A stretch of 64,000 bases of DNA from Scytalidium lignicola (taxonomy: Eukaryota > Ascomycota > Leotiomycetes): NCBI GenBank assembly GCA_002812745.2, contig NCSJ02000073.1, positions 62,001 through 126,000 on the forward strand. The letters run 5' to 3'. The notes under the pieces were generated by a model, which was given only the letters and a program-made list of their open reading frames with translations, had not been told where the DNA came from and made no database searches. Below, piece after piece: positions 1 to 11,101 of this stretch. Position 1 is the stretch's first letter. Each line of letters begins with the position of its first letter. The translations under genes were made by a program, and so were the position numbers.

Positions 1-732
1 AAAAATATATTAAAATATATTAATTTACTAAGGGAAAATCCCAATTTTTTTTCCTTCTTTCCTTTTTTTCTCTTTTGATTTAGGAGTTGTTGCTTGCTGG
101 CTGCCTTGTTGAGTTAGTTTGCTAGGTATATATAGATCACGTATGACTAGGTTACAATAGTCGGACATGGAGGGATGGAAATGTAGTGGCAAGATAATAA
201 CTAAGCATACTTATATGAAAAATAATCTTCTATGGCCTTCTTTGATTGAATATACCAAAGGGCTAATTAATCAACGAGAAAACTGGTTTCCCATCTTGAT
301 TACTTCAATAGGTGAGATGAGATCTAGAAGACTATGGAGCGAGCTAGGAAATAGGAGTTTGGTTGGTTCAAATAACACTCTTTCTAACGCAAGAGCCAAA
401 GCATTTTCTTTTCTTTTTCCTTTTTCATTTCTTGTCTGTTTATCTCACTTCAAGGGGGGTATGCTAAATTATGATGCCATACAGCGCACGTAGAGAAAGT
501 CTCGATGAATAGACAAAACCATACCCCCTCCCCTTCCATCTCTTATTATTTTATTTTATTTTTAGTTACTAGCAAATGCTAAAGTAAGTAAATAAGCTGA
601 GAAGGATACCCTTTCCGTTTCCCTTTCGTCCTTCCTATACCTTTTATTCCTTCAATCCGATAATACAGATTAAAACTTTTCATCGTTCTATTCCCATCTG
701 GTATAATCTCCTGGAGAGCGAGATTGGATTGA
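1..732. other. gene-free left edge of window
   Basis: AT-rich sequence downstream of the arginyl-tRNA synthetase stop codon, so it probably holds that gene's 3' UTR and intergenic DNA. The only longish open frame (167-493, plus strand) has no recognisable motif and a random-looking composition. I see no gene here. Confidence 0.5.
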
Positions 733-2995
733 TTACATCCTCTCTACGGGTGTAAGACCTAACAGTCGCATACCGTTATTCAGCACGACCCTTGCTGCAT
801 CATACAGCGCCATACGAGCCTTCATTAACTCCTTCTCTGAGCCTACGATCCGAAGATGGTCGTACGATGAGCTAAGCGTGTGCGTCATCTTGAATAAATA
901 GGTCAGGATCGTGGTGGGCTCGAGAGTCTTGAGTGTGTTGATCACCACGTCAGGATACTGTGATATCACTCGGATTAGGTCTAGGGCGTGCTGCTCTTTT
1001 AGGAGGGAGAGGTCGGCTGAGAGAATTTCTTCTTCAGAGAGGTCGGCTCGGCGGGTGATAGAGCAGAGACGAGCGTGGGCGTATTGGAGGTATGGGCCTG
1101 TATCGCCTTCGAAGGAGGTCATGGTTTCCATGTTGAATGTGTAGTTGTTGATTCTGTTGATAAGAGTTAGTAAAGAAGATTATAATGCAAGAGAGAAGTA
1201 AAAATGTGGTCATCATTTGGGATTGGTCTTACCTCTTTCCACTCATGTCTTGAACCATAACGCTAGAAATACCAAGAATATCCGCTGTAGCTAACGGGTC
1301 CTCAACCTGTTCGTACTTGCTCTGGTTCTTCTGCATCACTTCGTGCATCTTCTCTCCGACCTCTAATAATATTTGGTCTAAGAAGCGCACAGTGCCTTTC
1401 CGCGTGGACATGCCAAGAACAAGTCCAAAGTTGACGTGTTGCACTTTCTTTGCAAGCTCAGTATAGCCCATCAACTCGATGATCTTAAAGAGTTGCTTAA
1501 GATGCAAATCTTGCTGCGAAGCAACTACATATATCATGTGATCGAATTGGTACTTCTCTTCTCGCTGTAACATCTCACTGATATCTCGGGTAAGATATAG
1601 TGCAGTTCCGTCTTTCTTCTTGATAATTGGTCGCTCCAAACTCTTTCCAGGCTTTCCAGGCACGTGCTTGCTGAAGTCTATTATAACCGCACCCTCGGAT
1701 TCTTCCGTAACACCCATCTCCTCCATTTTCTTCCCAGCAAAGTCCATCTTCTCTTGTGTGACTTGACTCTCGCCAGAATACTCGTTAAAGTGAATATTTA
1801 ACCTGGCATAGGTTTCTTTATATCGCTTGATACTGAGCTCCCTGAATCTTGCCCATTGCTTAATTGCCTTTTCATCGTTATCAGTCATGGCCTTGAAATA
1901 CCGACGAGCTTGCTCATCGAGCCCTTCATTCTTAAGTTCTAAAGCCTCGTCATTCTTGCCAGCAGCTTCCAATTCTTTTATCTTATCTTTCTCCTCCGAC
2001 AAATCCTTGTTGATCTTGACATAGATTTCATATAAATGGTTGATAGGATCCACAGTAAGGGCCTCTTCATTTCCATACTTCTCGAATCCCAACGCTAGGA
2101 GACCATATTGCTTGCCCCAGTCTCCCAGATAATTGATCCGAGTGACGTCCCACCCGGCAGCTTCATAGAGATTTGATAAGAAACCACCAATGATTGTGCT
2201 TCGAAGATGACCTGCATGGAAAGGCTTTGCGATATTTGGCGAAGAGAATTCAATGACAATTTTCTTCCTTCCTTTGGATGGATCTTGAGCATCTTTTAAG
2301 CCAAGGAACTTGTTTTCTCCAAAGGTTCCTTTTCGTTGGATAATGGTAGGGATGAGGATCTCAGCCAACTTGTCAACCTTGAAAAAAAACTGCAAGAATG
2401 TACCTCCAACCGTGGGTTTATGGACGAGGGGTGACTCAGGGAACTAGTTGGTGGGGGGCTTGGTTAGCAGTTGTTTTGTTTGTAACTTTTTTTTCCCTTT
2501 TGAAAAAAAGAAATATAAAGAACTTAAAACAATTTAAGAAAAATTCAATAAAAATTCATAATATCATACTTTCGCAGCCCACTCCTCTGCAAGCTCATTT
2601 GGTTTCTTGCCCTTAACTCTCAGCGCTGGCACCGGCAGCACCAGATCCCCCTTCTCCAATGTCAATGTCCACGCGAGCACCGGGTATATTATCTGACCAT
2701 CCACGCCAGTAATGTCCGACAGAATTGAGGTTATATGCGCTCGATAGATGTCAACGGGGTTTACTGTAGGGTAGCAGTTCGGATATTTGGGCAGAGCGTC
2801 AAGGCTCATTGACTTCAGTTTCTCCGACAGCAGGTCTGCTGTTGCTGCTGGTGGTGCCGCCATGGCGAAAGGCCTGTTGTTCGTAAATGCGCGAGACGGA
2901 ACTGGATGGTATGATCGGAGTGGTTTGGGTCGAATGCACCGCGGGCGGAGTGTTGTTGGTGGTCTACGAAGGAGATTTGACAAGGAGAAATTCAT
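733..2995 (-). CDS. arginyl-tRNA synthetase, probably dual mitochondrial/cytosolic
   Basis: Class I arginyl-tRNA synthetase, which charges tRNA-Arg with arginine using ATP. I rebuild three exons: 2995-2570, 2443-1233 and 1153-733, with introns of 126 and 79 nt, giving 685 residues. The intron 1 acceptor was set by recovering a conserved stretch (FPESPLVHKP..FLQFFF) that a start at 2395 would lose. The signature SSPNIAKPFHAGHLRS (HIGH-type ATP site) lies early in exon 2, and GMSTRKGTVRFLD is the KMSKS-like loop. Exon 3 starts the anticodon-binding helical domain (TFNMETMTSFEGDTGPYLQY). The first 44 residues contain about eight Arg and no Asp or Glu, as in a mitochondrial presequence. Met45 (ATG at 2863-2861) has a much better start context (GCCATGG) than Met1 (C at -3), so both compartments may be served from one gene. 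Family assignment is certain; dual targeting is inferred. Confidence 0.97.
2861..2863 (-). promoter_or_regulatory. alternative downstream start codon of arginyl-tRNA synthetase
   Basis: ATG for Met45 in the context CGCC-ATG-G, a strong fungal start context, just after the Arg-rich presequence. The upstream ATG at 2995 has C at -3 and A at +4. Weak-then-strong order is what leaky scanning needs to make a cytosolic form. Confidence 0.55.
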
Positions 2996-3508
2996 GAGCC
3001 ACTACTGAAGGAGGGGCGGAGGAGGGGCGCGCAAATAGTCACGGAGGGAATGTGGGTGAGTCAAAAACGCACACCAATCCATTCAATTTTCGGGCAGAAT
3101 TTCTTGGGTTGTGGGTGCCTGAGTGCCTGATCCTTCACCGCCTCCTGATTAGGGTTGGCAGCTTCTGGCCCCCTAAACTAGCCTCGATCGTAATAACTTG
3201 CCCCTAGCATAGCTCCATCGCCAAGCAATATCTAAAATTTACCATCTTTGTATATCTTTAATGTAACGTCAGTTCGGACGGGGTTTCTATGCTCATCTGG
3301 AATTTGAATTCTATTGTTCTTGAAATGCTAGAAAGAAAGCCCTTTCCACCTCTAGTTGTTTGGGTACTGCCCAGAGTCCTCTCCTTCGGGCATAAGTCCC
3401 TTTCTCCCCCTTCTTCTAAATCCTCCCGTATTTAGACTTTAGACCTGGAGCGCTATAAAGGCTACAGGCCCCTTTGCCAGACTGCTCATGATGTGAAAAG
3501 TCTACTAA

Positions 3509-4153
3509 TCAACTTCCTCCGCCAACCCATATAGACCAGGGTCTCCTAGTACACTCTCTAGCTGATCCTGTCCTTGGTATTATTTCTATGCAAGACGACC
3601 TGGTAGTTGTTAACCGTCCTCCTGAACGACCCTCAACCAGGCTTCTTCGTCCGGGGCTATGTACATCCTTGTTAGACGTCTTATCCTCCAACAAGGCCAA
3701 GGCTGACTTACTAGGGTTGGAAATCTCCCCTGTACCTTGGGTTACTGTAACAGTTCGACTGTCAACGGTGCTTATGTATTCATAAGCACCATTATTCGGC
3801 GCCATCGTTCGTTGTGCCAGCGAGACCCTGATAATGTACCGTCCAGGTGTACTGATGATTAGATAGGGGAAGTGAATATACGCCACGTTTCGCTGGCTCG
3901 CTGCTATGCCATTGAGTGCATCATCTGCTAAGGGATGTGGAGAATCGCTATAGTATCCTTCCCGGGTCCGATATGCTCTGCCGGAACGCTCTTCGATGAT
4001 AGTGGCTACCGCAAATATCTGCGATAGTATATTTGTTGTGTCTGTGCTGCCGCTGCTCAAGACGCCAACGACGGGGGGCCAAAGCCTAACGCCGACATGT
4101 GAATTCCACGATGGCTGCACTACCAGCCGCAGAGCAATCGGGCCAGTTGACAT
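3509..4153 (-). CDS. velvet-domain-like protein, putative
   Basis: Single-exon frame of 214 residues starting at MSTGPIALRLVVQP. I chose this Met because the preceding 40 open codons look unrelated and the ATG has A at -3. Family features seen: a starting LRLVVQP strand, resembling the velvet opening with a conserved QP, then SQIFAVATIIEERSGRAYRT, and near residues 91-111 YIHFPYLIISTPGRYIIRVS, which resembles the velvet strand pattern FPDLSVR..GRFRLRFSL. Velvet proteins (VeA, VelB, VosA, VelC) are fungal regulators with an NF-kB-like DNA-binding fold that link development and secondary metabolism. This one is short and lacks the usual extended N-terminal region and the C-terminal PEST-type tail of VeA, so it may be a divergent lineage-specific member. 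The C-terminus (170-214) is rich in Arg and Gly and of low information. The assignment rests on pattern memory only. Confidence 0.5.
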   Translation of the reverse strand: MSTGPIALRLVVQPSWNSHVGVRLWPPVVGVLSSGSTDTTNILSQIFAVATIIEERSGRAYRTREGYYSDSPHPLADDALNGIAASQRNVAYIHFPYLIISTPGRYIIRVSLAQRTMAPNNGAYEYISTVDSRTVTVTQGTGEISNPSKSALALLEDKTSNKDVHSPGRRSLVEGRSGGRLTTTRSSCIEIIPRTGSARECTRRPWSIWVGGGS

Positions 4154-7100
4154 TATTTTACCTTGCGGCTGTTTACAGCATCCCAAGTTAGCCCATGAAA
4201 CTATGTAAAAGAATGATATCCACCACCCGGGTATCTTTGTGAGGCTAAGGAGTTCACCAACTTTTTGTGGCATTTATCATTGTTCTGACAGAAATGACCT
4301 ATTGGGGGAAAATCAGCTTTCCCAGTCGCAACCCAGCAATGCAATGAATAGGTTGATATTTCGGAGGACATACCAGATTGTAACTTTCTCACAGAAGTCG
4401 GTTTTGAGTTGAAGTCCTTCAAAAGATCTATGTTGCTTCTAACCTTTTTTTTATAAATTTTGTTAAAAGGCCCTCGGGGGAGAAGGAGTATGTCGCTAGA
4501 CCAGGTAGATGGGATAAAGTATTCCACGGCCAGAATGACCGGTGAATAACCGGGCTAAAGGACTAACAGGACTAAGGGTAATGCCGGTCTGGGACCTCGT
4601 TGATGGTAGGACACACCTTCAGTCGTTTAGGAGCGCACAAGTAATACTGAAGACGTGGCGTTTTGCAGGCATCTCCATCAGATTAACGACTATACATATA
4701 CCAGCGAAAAATCCCGGGATCCTGTCTTATAGCTGGCATAACGAGTGCAAGAATAAAGATACGAAAAAAGGTAATCGATGGATAGGCAGGTTACCACCAC
4801 ATGGCGGTGTCTATTGTTTCAGTGTGTGGATTTCGTTTACCACCTAAGGCTTGAATCTGTTGAAAGAAATAAAGAAAGTTGTTCTACTGTACACACAACT
4901 CTACGGAGAGAAAGAAGCAGAAGAAGCAGGCAACGACGTATTGGGGGGGAGGGGGCCTTTGATTAGTATAGTCAGCGCGTCGGAGAGCTGAGCAGATCGA
5001 TCCACTCGATCTGCGATGAGAGAAAGCCATGGGCTGCGCCGTTCAAAGGAGCAGAACACAAGGAGCTTTGGCTTGTTTTGTCTTGGGCGAATCATGACAA
5101 TGCCACCCTTTTTTACGCTGGTTTGGTATCCAGTTGCACAAAGCTATCTTTGTGTATCTGGGTGCGGGGAGACATGACGTCCTTGGGACTAGTTGGCCTT
5201 GGCCGAGTCCGTCCGGCCCAGCATTAGCGCAAGCCCCGAACAGAGGCAACAAAAGAGGATCACGGCGGTTTTCACTATACTGGTTGGCGCGGTACAGTAC
5301 TATACCGAACAGGACAAGTACATTGGAGAGGGCGTGGTGTCCCATGCAGGGCGGCTAGGGAAGGGGTCTAGAACAGCTGGAGATGGTAGCTCGGTGGACT
5401 TGATCGAGGTTGCACTGCGTAGATATACTGGGCAGTTACAGGACGAAAGGGATCCGATTGCTGGGATCCGTAATCGGAGCCGGACTTTCCTGCGATGTTG
5501 GTTCAGTTCAGGTTCAGGTAATGCTTTGTTTATGCAGGTCATCATGCCCTAGGACCAGTACAGTTCCTAGTACATTGCCAGCTGGCTGAACTGTCCATCT
5601 TTTTGGCTGACCATGCTTCAAACGCGTGTGCCTTGTGAGGCTCTTGCGCTTAAACAGCTTCCATGGGGGATGAGAGAAAGTCGATGTCTCCGTGGGCCGC
5701 TGACGTGTTTGCATGCAGGGACGACCTGGGTGGGTGTGCCCTCATGGCGAAGGCGAAAGCGCAGAAAAAGCGCACACAGTCACAGTCTCCCAGTTCTCTT
5801 TGGAGGAAAAGCAATAACGGGCAGGCGGGCGGCCATGAGGTGGCGTAAAAGCCCCATATACTGATGTACACACACATACGACCACAGCTGCAGAGATGAG
5901 CACGACGGAGAGGATGTGGAGGGAGGTGGAGGTGCCGATGATGCTTGCTGGGTTGTTGAGGGAAATCATCAGTACAAGACAGTACATTGGCACATCCACG
6001 AGCAAAACCCGCCGTCTCACGTTTCCAGTCTGCCGGTAACCTATTCGGTGGCCCGGAGTCCGCACGCGCCGAATGGCATCAACTTCTACGACGGTCTATG
6101 TACGATACGGTAGTTGGCTGATGGTCGCATCGCTTACCTCCGAGCTGGCAAGTCATATTTAAATCCCTCTGCCATTCGCACCTGTACGTAAGGGAGAGAA
6201 AGGGTTGGTGGCAGCCAGAACACATGATGGAAAGAATCAGACCATGGATGGCTTTTTTGGGTGGTTGTTGGCTTGGACAAGAGACAAGAGACACCATCAA
6301 TGGTGGGCTATCACCACAACGCGCTACCGTCGGAAAATTAAGCTTTGCACCATGACGAAAGGCCATGGAGACCGTCTGAAAAGCCCTGTCTGGAAGCAGT
6401 CAATCAAGTGACTGATCGCTCTTTAGCAACCACATGGTTCGTTTCGCGCCGGTCCCTCTCTTCCGCGTCAACATCAAACTGGAACCAACTTCTTTGTCAC
6501 AATTTCTGAGGAGCAAATATAGCTCACATAGCCTAAAGGAAAAGGATCCATGATTTAGCGCCAAGCTTTCCCTTATCCTGAATGCCATGCAGGGCTGGGC
6601 TTGACGCCATCTGGTAAAGACTGGGTGATCTTCNGATCGGGTTATTCCATGGCTGAAGTGGCAGCGACGATCATGCGTGTGAGGGGCAACACAACCAGAG
6701 AGCTGCCAGATGCAGTTGATCAAGCAGACATGAGCAATGCCTTGATTCGGCGCAAGAGAGGAGTCCAAGCACACTATTAAAAGCAGGATGTACCCCAACC
6801 TAATGCCCTCCGAACCTTTGGGCCTTCCGAACCATGCACTGGACTATTACCGGTACTGTACGGTACGGTACTGGACTTGGTTGGACTTGGACTTGGGACT
6901 GTGCCGTACTGCGTTGGGGCTTGCTTCAAGACCAGCAAAACCCCACATCCATCCAATATTGGCGCGAGGCGTTTGTTGGTCATCTTCCATGTGATGACTA
7001 AGAGAATCGGAAACCCCACAACAGACTTTACGGTATTTCGATAATAAGGGCCAGGTTTGCCTCGTGTTTTTCTTTTTGGGTTAGTTTTGGCTTGGAGGAG

Positions 7101-8897
7101 ATATCACCGCTAGCGATTACAACCTCACGTCTGAATTCGGTTATATATGTGTATGGTGGCGCTTATTAGAAGTTGAGCTTGTTGGGACAATTAGAGTAAT
7201 AATACTCTGTCTTACATGTTACATTCCTGTGCTCGGTTACTGCTGCTGCGAAAGAGGTCTACCGCTAGTTCTTTATTGTGTTCGAGGGTCTGAGGCTTGC
7301 TTTTGTCAATCTCAAGACCCTTGGTAGCTTTGAATGAGTACCGGTATTCTTGTGAGTATCTGTGTTTTGTGTCTCTCTCTTGTAGACTATTCCTGCCGTG
7401 CATTGAGATCTTGCGTTGGTCATGTCCACTATCCGTCCACTTTCGGATACCGGAGAATTGTCATGTTTCAAAGGTCGATCTCTAAGCATTGTGATATACC
7501 CTCCCAGCCGCCCTACCATCCTGTTGTAACATTCTGTGCATTATATAGCACCGTCTGTCGGTTCTAATGGCTGTTAAGTTCAAAGCCAAGAGTATGAAAG
7601 TTAAATCAAGGTCACATCTATATTTATCAAAGCACGAGCTTAACTGGCAATATGCACTACCATCCTGATAGTAATATACATCCTATGTATAAGGAAATCA
7701 TTTATAGATACATACTTGCTCATGGACAAATTTAAGAAATATGCAAATTAATTATAACTACTGAGTCAAGAGCCTGCTTAAGATCTTTGCCGTATTCTCT
7801 CTGCCTTTACCGTAACAGGAGGAAGAGGTATTGCCATAATTACAGCTCGTGTTGGCTCTAAATTTGCTGAGCTGATCTTAATATGGAACCGTTTTGAACT
7901 CAAGGGCAGAGAAGGGGTAGTCGAACCATAATCATTACAAAGCAATCACGGTATTACCATTCCCAGAATCTACTTGGATACACCCTGATGTATTCTTAAT
8001 ATAAAAAATACGCTAACGTTGAAACAACAAGCTCATAAAGCCAGGCTCACCTCAGCAAAAGAAGAAAAAATGGTTGCTGGCCATACGGAGTAAAAAGAAA
8101 ATCCAACGTGTCTGTGCGATTTGAAATTGCTCGTCATCAAAATCTTATTCCCAGCAGTGCAATCAGTACTGTACTGTACTGTTACTGCCGAAAAGGAATA
8201 CGAACAAAATAATTACCGGAGCCCTAGGCTGACGGCTTCCTAAGCGTCCGTCTTAGCTAAGAACTAGTCTATGGGCTTATTGTAAGAAAGAGATTTGGAA
8301 TAAGTGGAATTGTGTATCCTACACTTCGGCACTCGGAAGCGGTTGGCTGTCTCTTGGTGGAGAACTATTACGATGCACCCGCATCAACGATGTCACTTTC
8401 CCATCTCCACAACAAACAACTCGACGATTCTCCCCCTTTATGTGCACCGTCCCTCTCTGACATTATTTTCCATCTCCCGTGATCATAAAGTTTTGTCCGA
8501 CGCATACATAATGATAATGATGATCCCGCTAGCAGGCCCAGCTTTCCTGTCTGCAGTTGCTCTAAGCAGCACCACGTCTCCAAATAACAATGTTAGTGGA
8601 TCGTGGGTTCTGAATCAAGGCACTGTTTAAGTGATCGTCACACGACGCATTGATTCTTTGTGTTACACGGAACGGCGAAGAATATATTTTCCCGTTATCT
8701 TTAGCCTACCATGCATAATAATAATACGGAATAGGAGAAGGTAAAGCGAATAATCTCCTTTAGAGGACATGTCCGTTGAAAAATTGTCTGACTTGGCTAT
8801 TCTGACCAAAAACCATCTCTATTATCTGAGACTAGGCAGGTGAATATGGTTGTTAACTAACAACTTCCCCTTTTCGTAGAAGTAGCTCTTCCCCAAA
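4154..8897. other. 4.7-kb stretch without a supportable gene
   Basis: Upstream of the velvet-like gene and downstream of the DenD-like gene. Short open frames exist on both strands but none has a motif, consistent splice sites or coding-like composition. Several GTAC-type palindrome clusters occur (about 5285-5330, 5550-5575, 5970-5990, 6852-6885 and 8164-8183). A single N is at 6634. Confidence 0.5.
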
Positions 8898-9893
8898 TCA
8901 CCCCGAGGTCTCCGATTCTACTAGCGCAACATAATCCCTCACAAACTCCACAAAGTCTCCATCTCTGACAAGCCCCAACTTGAGTCCCAAGGTATTATCG
9001 AACTCAGCACCCCAACTGCGCAGCATCCGCTCCATATCCACATCAGTCTCCTCCTTCAACAGTGCCAGCTTCTCCTTACCGCCAACCTCCGCCAACGCAT
9101 CCATCATTTGCTGAATCGTGAATCCCCTTCCAGGGACATTAACAACGCGATCATGCGCAGGCACAGAATCGGGAGCCAGACTCAAAGCACGAACAAGGTT
9201 CTCACATAACGTCTTGGGACTGCAGAGCCAACTCTTGAAGCCGCGGTCCTTCAACGGGATGACGCATTCGATTCCCGCAAGCGGCTCGCGGATCATACCA
9301 CTTAGGAAGCTACTCGCCGCCTGAGTCGGCTTTCCAGCGCGCACGGAGATAGTTGGGAAGCGGAGATTGAAGCCTAGGATGAGTCCGCGACGCGTAAAGT
9401 CGTTAATGAGCGTCTCGATGATGAGTTTCTGGGAGCCGTAGGATCCCTCGGGCGTGGCTCGCGTTGACTCGGAAATCACGGACGGTAAGGGCCCGCCGTA
9501 GACTGCTAGAGAGGAAGCGTAGATGATGCGTATTAGAGGCCGTGTTGGGTCCTGGGCGTGGAGTTTCCGGAGATGGTTGAGGAGGGCATAGGTTGCGTCG
9601 AGGTTGACCGTCAGGCCGAGATCGAGGTTTGCTTCGGAGCCGGAAGACATGATGCCGTGGAAGACATATATTGCGTCTGGTGGGTTGGAGGCGGGGATGA
9701 GAGAGTGGAGAGAGGCATCGTTGCAGAGGTCGGCCTTGATGGATGTGGCGTGTGATGGGTAGGTGACTTTCTTGGGGATCGGTGGCTCGTTGATGTCAGT
9801 GAGGGTGACGGTGTAGGATTCATCGTTTAGGAGACGCTTTGCTAGCAGTTGCCCGATGAAGCCTGCTGCGCCAGTGATGAGAATCTTAGGCAT
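8898..9893 (-). CDS. NAD-dependent epimerase/dehydratase family protein, DenD-like
   Basis: Intronless frame of 331 residues in the extended short-chain dehydrogenase fold. The Rossmann motif ITGAAGFIG (6-14) binds NAD(P). The catalytic triad is visible as S127/S128 in YASSLAVYGG, then Y152 and K156 in SYGSQK. The stretches ASSLAVYGGPLPSVI, FNLRFPTISVRAGKP and AASSFLSGMIREPL resemble D-erythronate dehydrogenase (DenD), which oxidises D-erythronate at C2 in bacterial four-carbon acid sugar catabolism. DenD-like proteins are also seen in filamentous fungi, where the substrate is not settled. There is no signal peptide or membrane segment, so a cytosolic enzyme is likely. No other tetronate-pathway gene (kinase, isomerase) lies in the window. 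The family is clear; the exact substrate is inferred. Confidence 0.9.
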   Translation of the reverse strand: MPKILITGAAGFIGQLLAKRLLNDESYTVTLTDINEPPIPKKVTYPSHATSIKADLCNDASLHSLIPASNPPDAIYVFHGIMSSGSEANLDLGLTVNLDATYALLNHLRKLHAQDPTRPLIRIIYASSLAVYGGPLPSVISESTRATPEGSYGSQKLIIETLINDFTRRGLILGFNLRFPTISVRAGKPTQAASSFLSGMIREPLAGIECVIPLKDRGFKSWLCSPKTLCENLVRALSLAPDSVPAHDRVVNVPGRGFTIQQMMDALAEVGGKEKLALLKEETDVDMERMLRSWGAEFDNTLGLKLGLVRDGDFVEFVRDYVALVESETSG

Positions 9894-10312
9894 GATAGAG
9901 TATGAGGGAAACGAAGTGGAAGATTAGATGCGATAGAATAGGAATATGAATATGAGTATGAATAGGAGAGTGAGAGTTGGAAATCTATTAGAGTAGATTG
10001 TCACAGACAACAAATATAGAATGATACTTTGAATCAAACCTCTCAAGATAATGTATTTAAAGTTGTGATGTTGTAACTCTTTTATCCAACGGCTAATGTA
10101 GTTATTTTACTGTGTATTTGGTCCAAGGCGAAGGTTTACCCCACGTTTGCGCGCCGAATTCGGTGGAGCACACACTGCGGGGTAGCTTGGAGCTCTGCTG
10201 AAATAACACAGAAATACACTACTTTCTCCTTCTCCTCATCCAAGCAATCACTCTCAAGTCAAAATATTGTTATGAATACTTCTAAATGACAGAACATAAA
10301 ACCCACCCTTCT
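9894..10312. other. intergenic region, DenD-like promoter
   Basis: 419 bp between the DenD-like start and the stop codon of the RNase gene; both genes are on the minus strand. It must hold the DenD-like promoter. An imperfect repeat of GAATATGA-like units lies at 9940-9965. No further gene seen. Confidence 0.5.
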
Positions 10313-11101
10313 TCAAAGATCAATTCTGTCAAGCAACTTCCGATCGTGTCTCGGCTCTCTGCCTCGTCCTTCCTTCCTCTTGTGGTAGGATCCACGCCCC
10401 TCTTGGTTGACAGTGTCATCTTTACATTCCGTGAACCCGTTCTTCTTAGACCCGTCATGGGTGATGACGGCGCAGAAGATGGCTGATGAGTAGTCGCTCG
10501 CAATTGAACCGATTACCTGTATGGAAGTAGGGTTTGTTTGTCAACAGAGAAACCTTGTGGCAATGCCGGTGTACTTCAAGTGCAGACAAAATATTTTTGA
10601 GAATATTGAAGTGAAGTGTTATTATGCTGTGTCTGAAGAGAAAGTAAGACGTACGACTCGATCAGCTCCAGGTGATCCATCCCCGTTATACGCGGACCCA
10701 TCATCCATGATAGGGAACTCGAGATACGGTTTCTGGGCGTGTTCGAACTTGAAGTGCTCGTAATCTAGCTCCGTATTATATTATCAGTATTTAGATTCTA
10801 ATGAGAAAAGGTGTTTTTTTTNCTTGGGAAAAAGCTGGTATGTCCTTAGGAAATAACCCAATTTGGAAGTTTCATTACCATTGTAAGCATGAGGGTATTT
10901 ATCTCTCCCTACAGTCTGTCCTTGCGAAGCCAACTGAAGCGCTTGTTGGCAAGCTGCGTTGATGCCAGCTTCATTGTAGGTGGATTTATTGTCACAGTTG
11001 CAACCGCTTGGGAGGTAATCTATTTTTTCAAGTTTGAGTAATTGATCTAATCCACAAACACATTGAAAGAGATAGATCTCGAACTCACAGATTTCAGCCA
11101 T
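10313..11101 (-). CDS. guanyl-specific ribonuclease, T1/N1/U2 family, no signal peptide
   Basis: Four exons rebuilt by hand: 11101-11089, 11019-10879, 10764-10655 and 10516-10313. Introns are 69, 114 and 138 nt, and the reading frame closes exactly, giving 155 residues. All four catalytic positions of the RNase T1 fold are present: H48 in KYPHAYND, E67 in YLEFP, R87 in GADRVV and H108 in VITHDG. GSPGADRV and VITHDGSKKNGFTEC are close to the family consensus, and cysteines C11, C13, C28, C103 and C119 could form the usual disulfides. Such enzymes cleave single-stranded RNA 3' of guanosine and are normally secreted. Here the coding sequence seems to start MAEIYYLPSGCNC directly at the mature fold, with no hydrophobic leader and no upstream exon that I can find. 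A basic tail of about 36 residues (rich in Arg, Lys, His) follows the last cysteine. Alternative: an unseen upstream exon could supply a leader. An N (10822) lies in intron 2. Confidence 0.87.

Noticed and set aside
4201..4527. Possible upstream exon of the velvet-like gene
   Set aside because: No coherent splice pair joins it in frame and its sequence adds no velvet feature.
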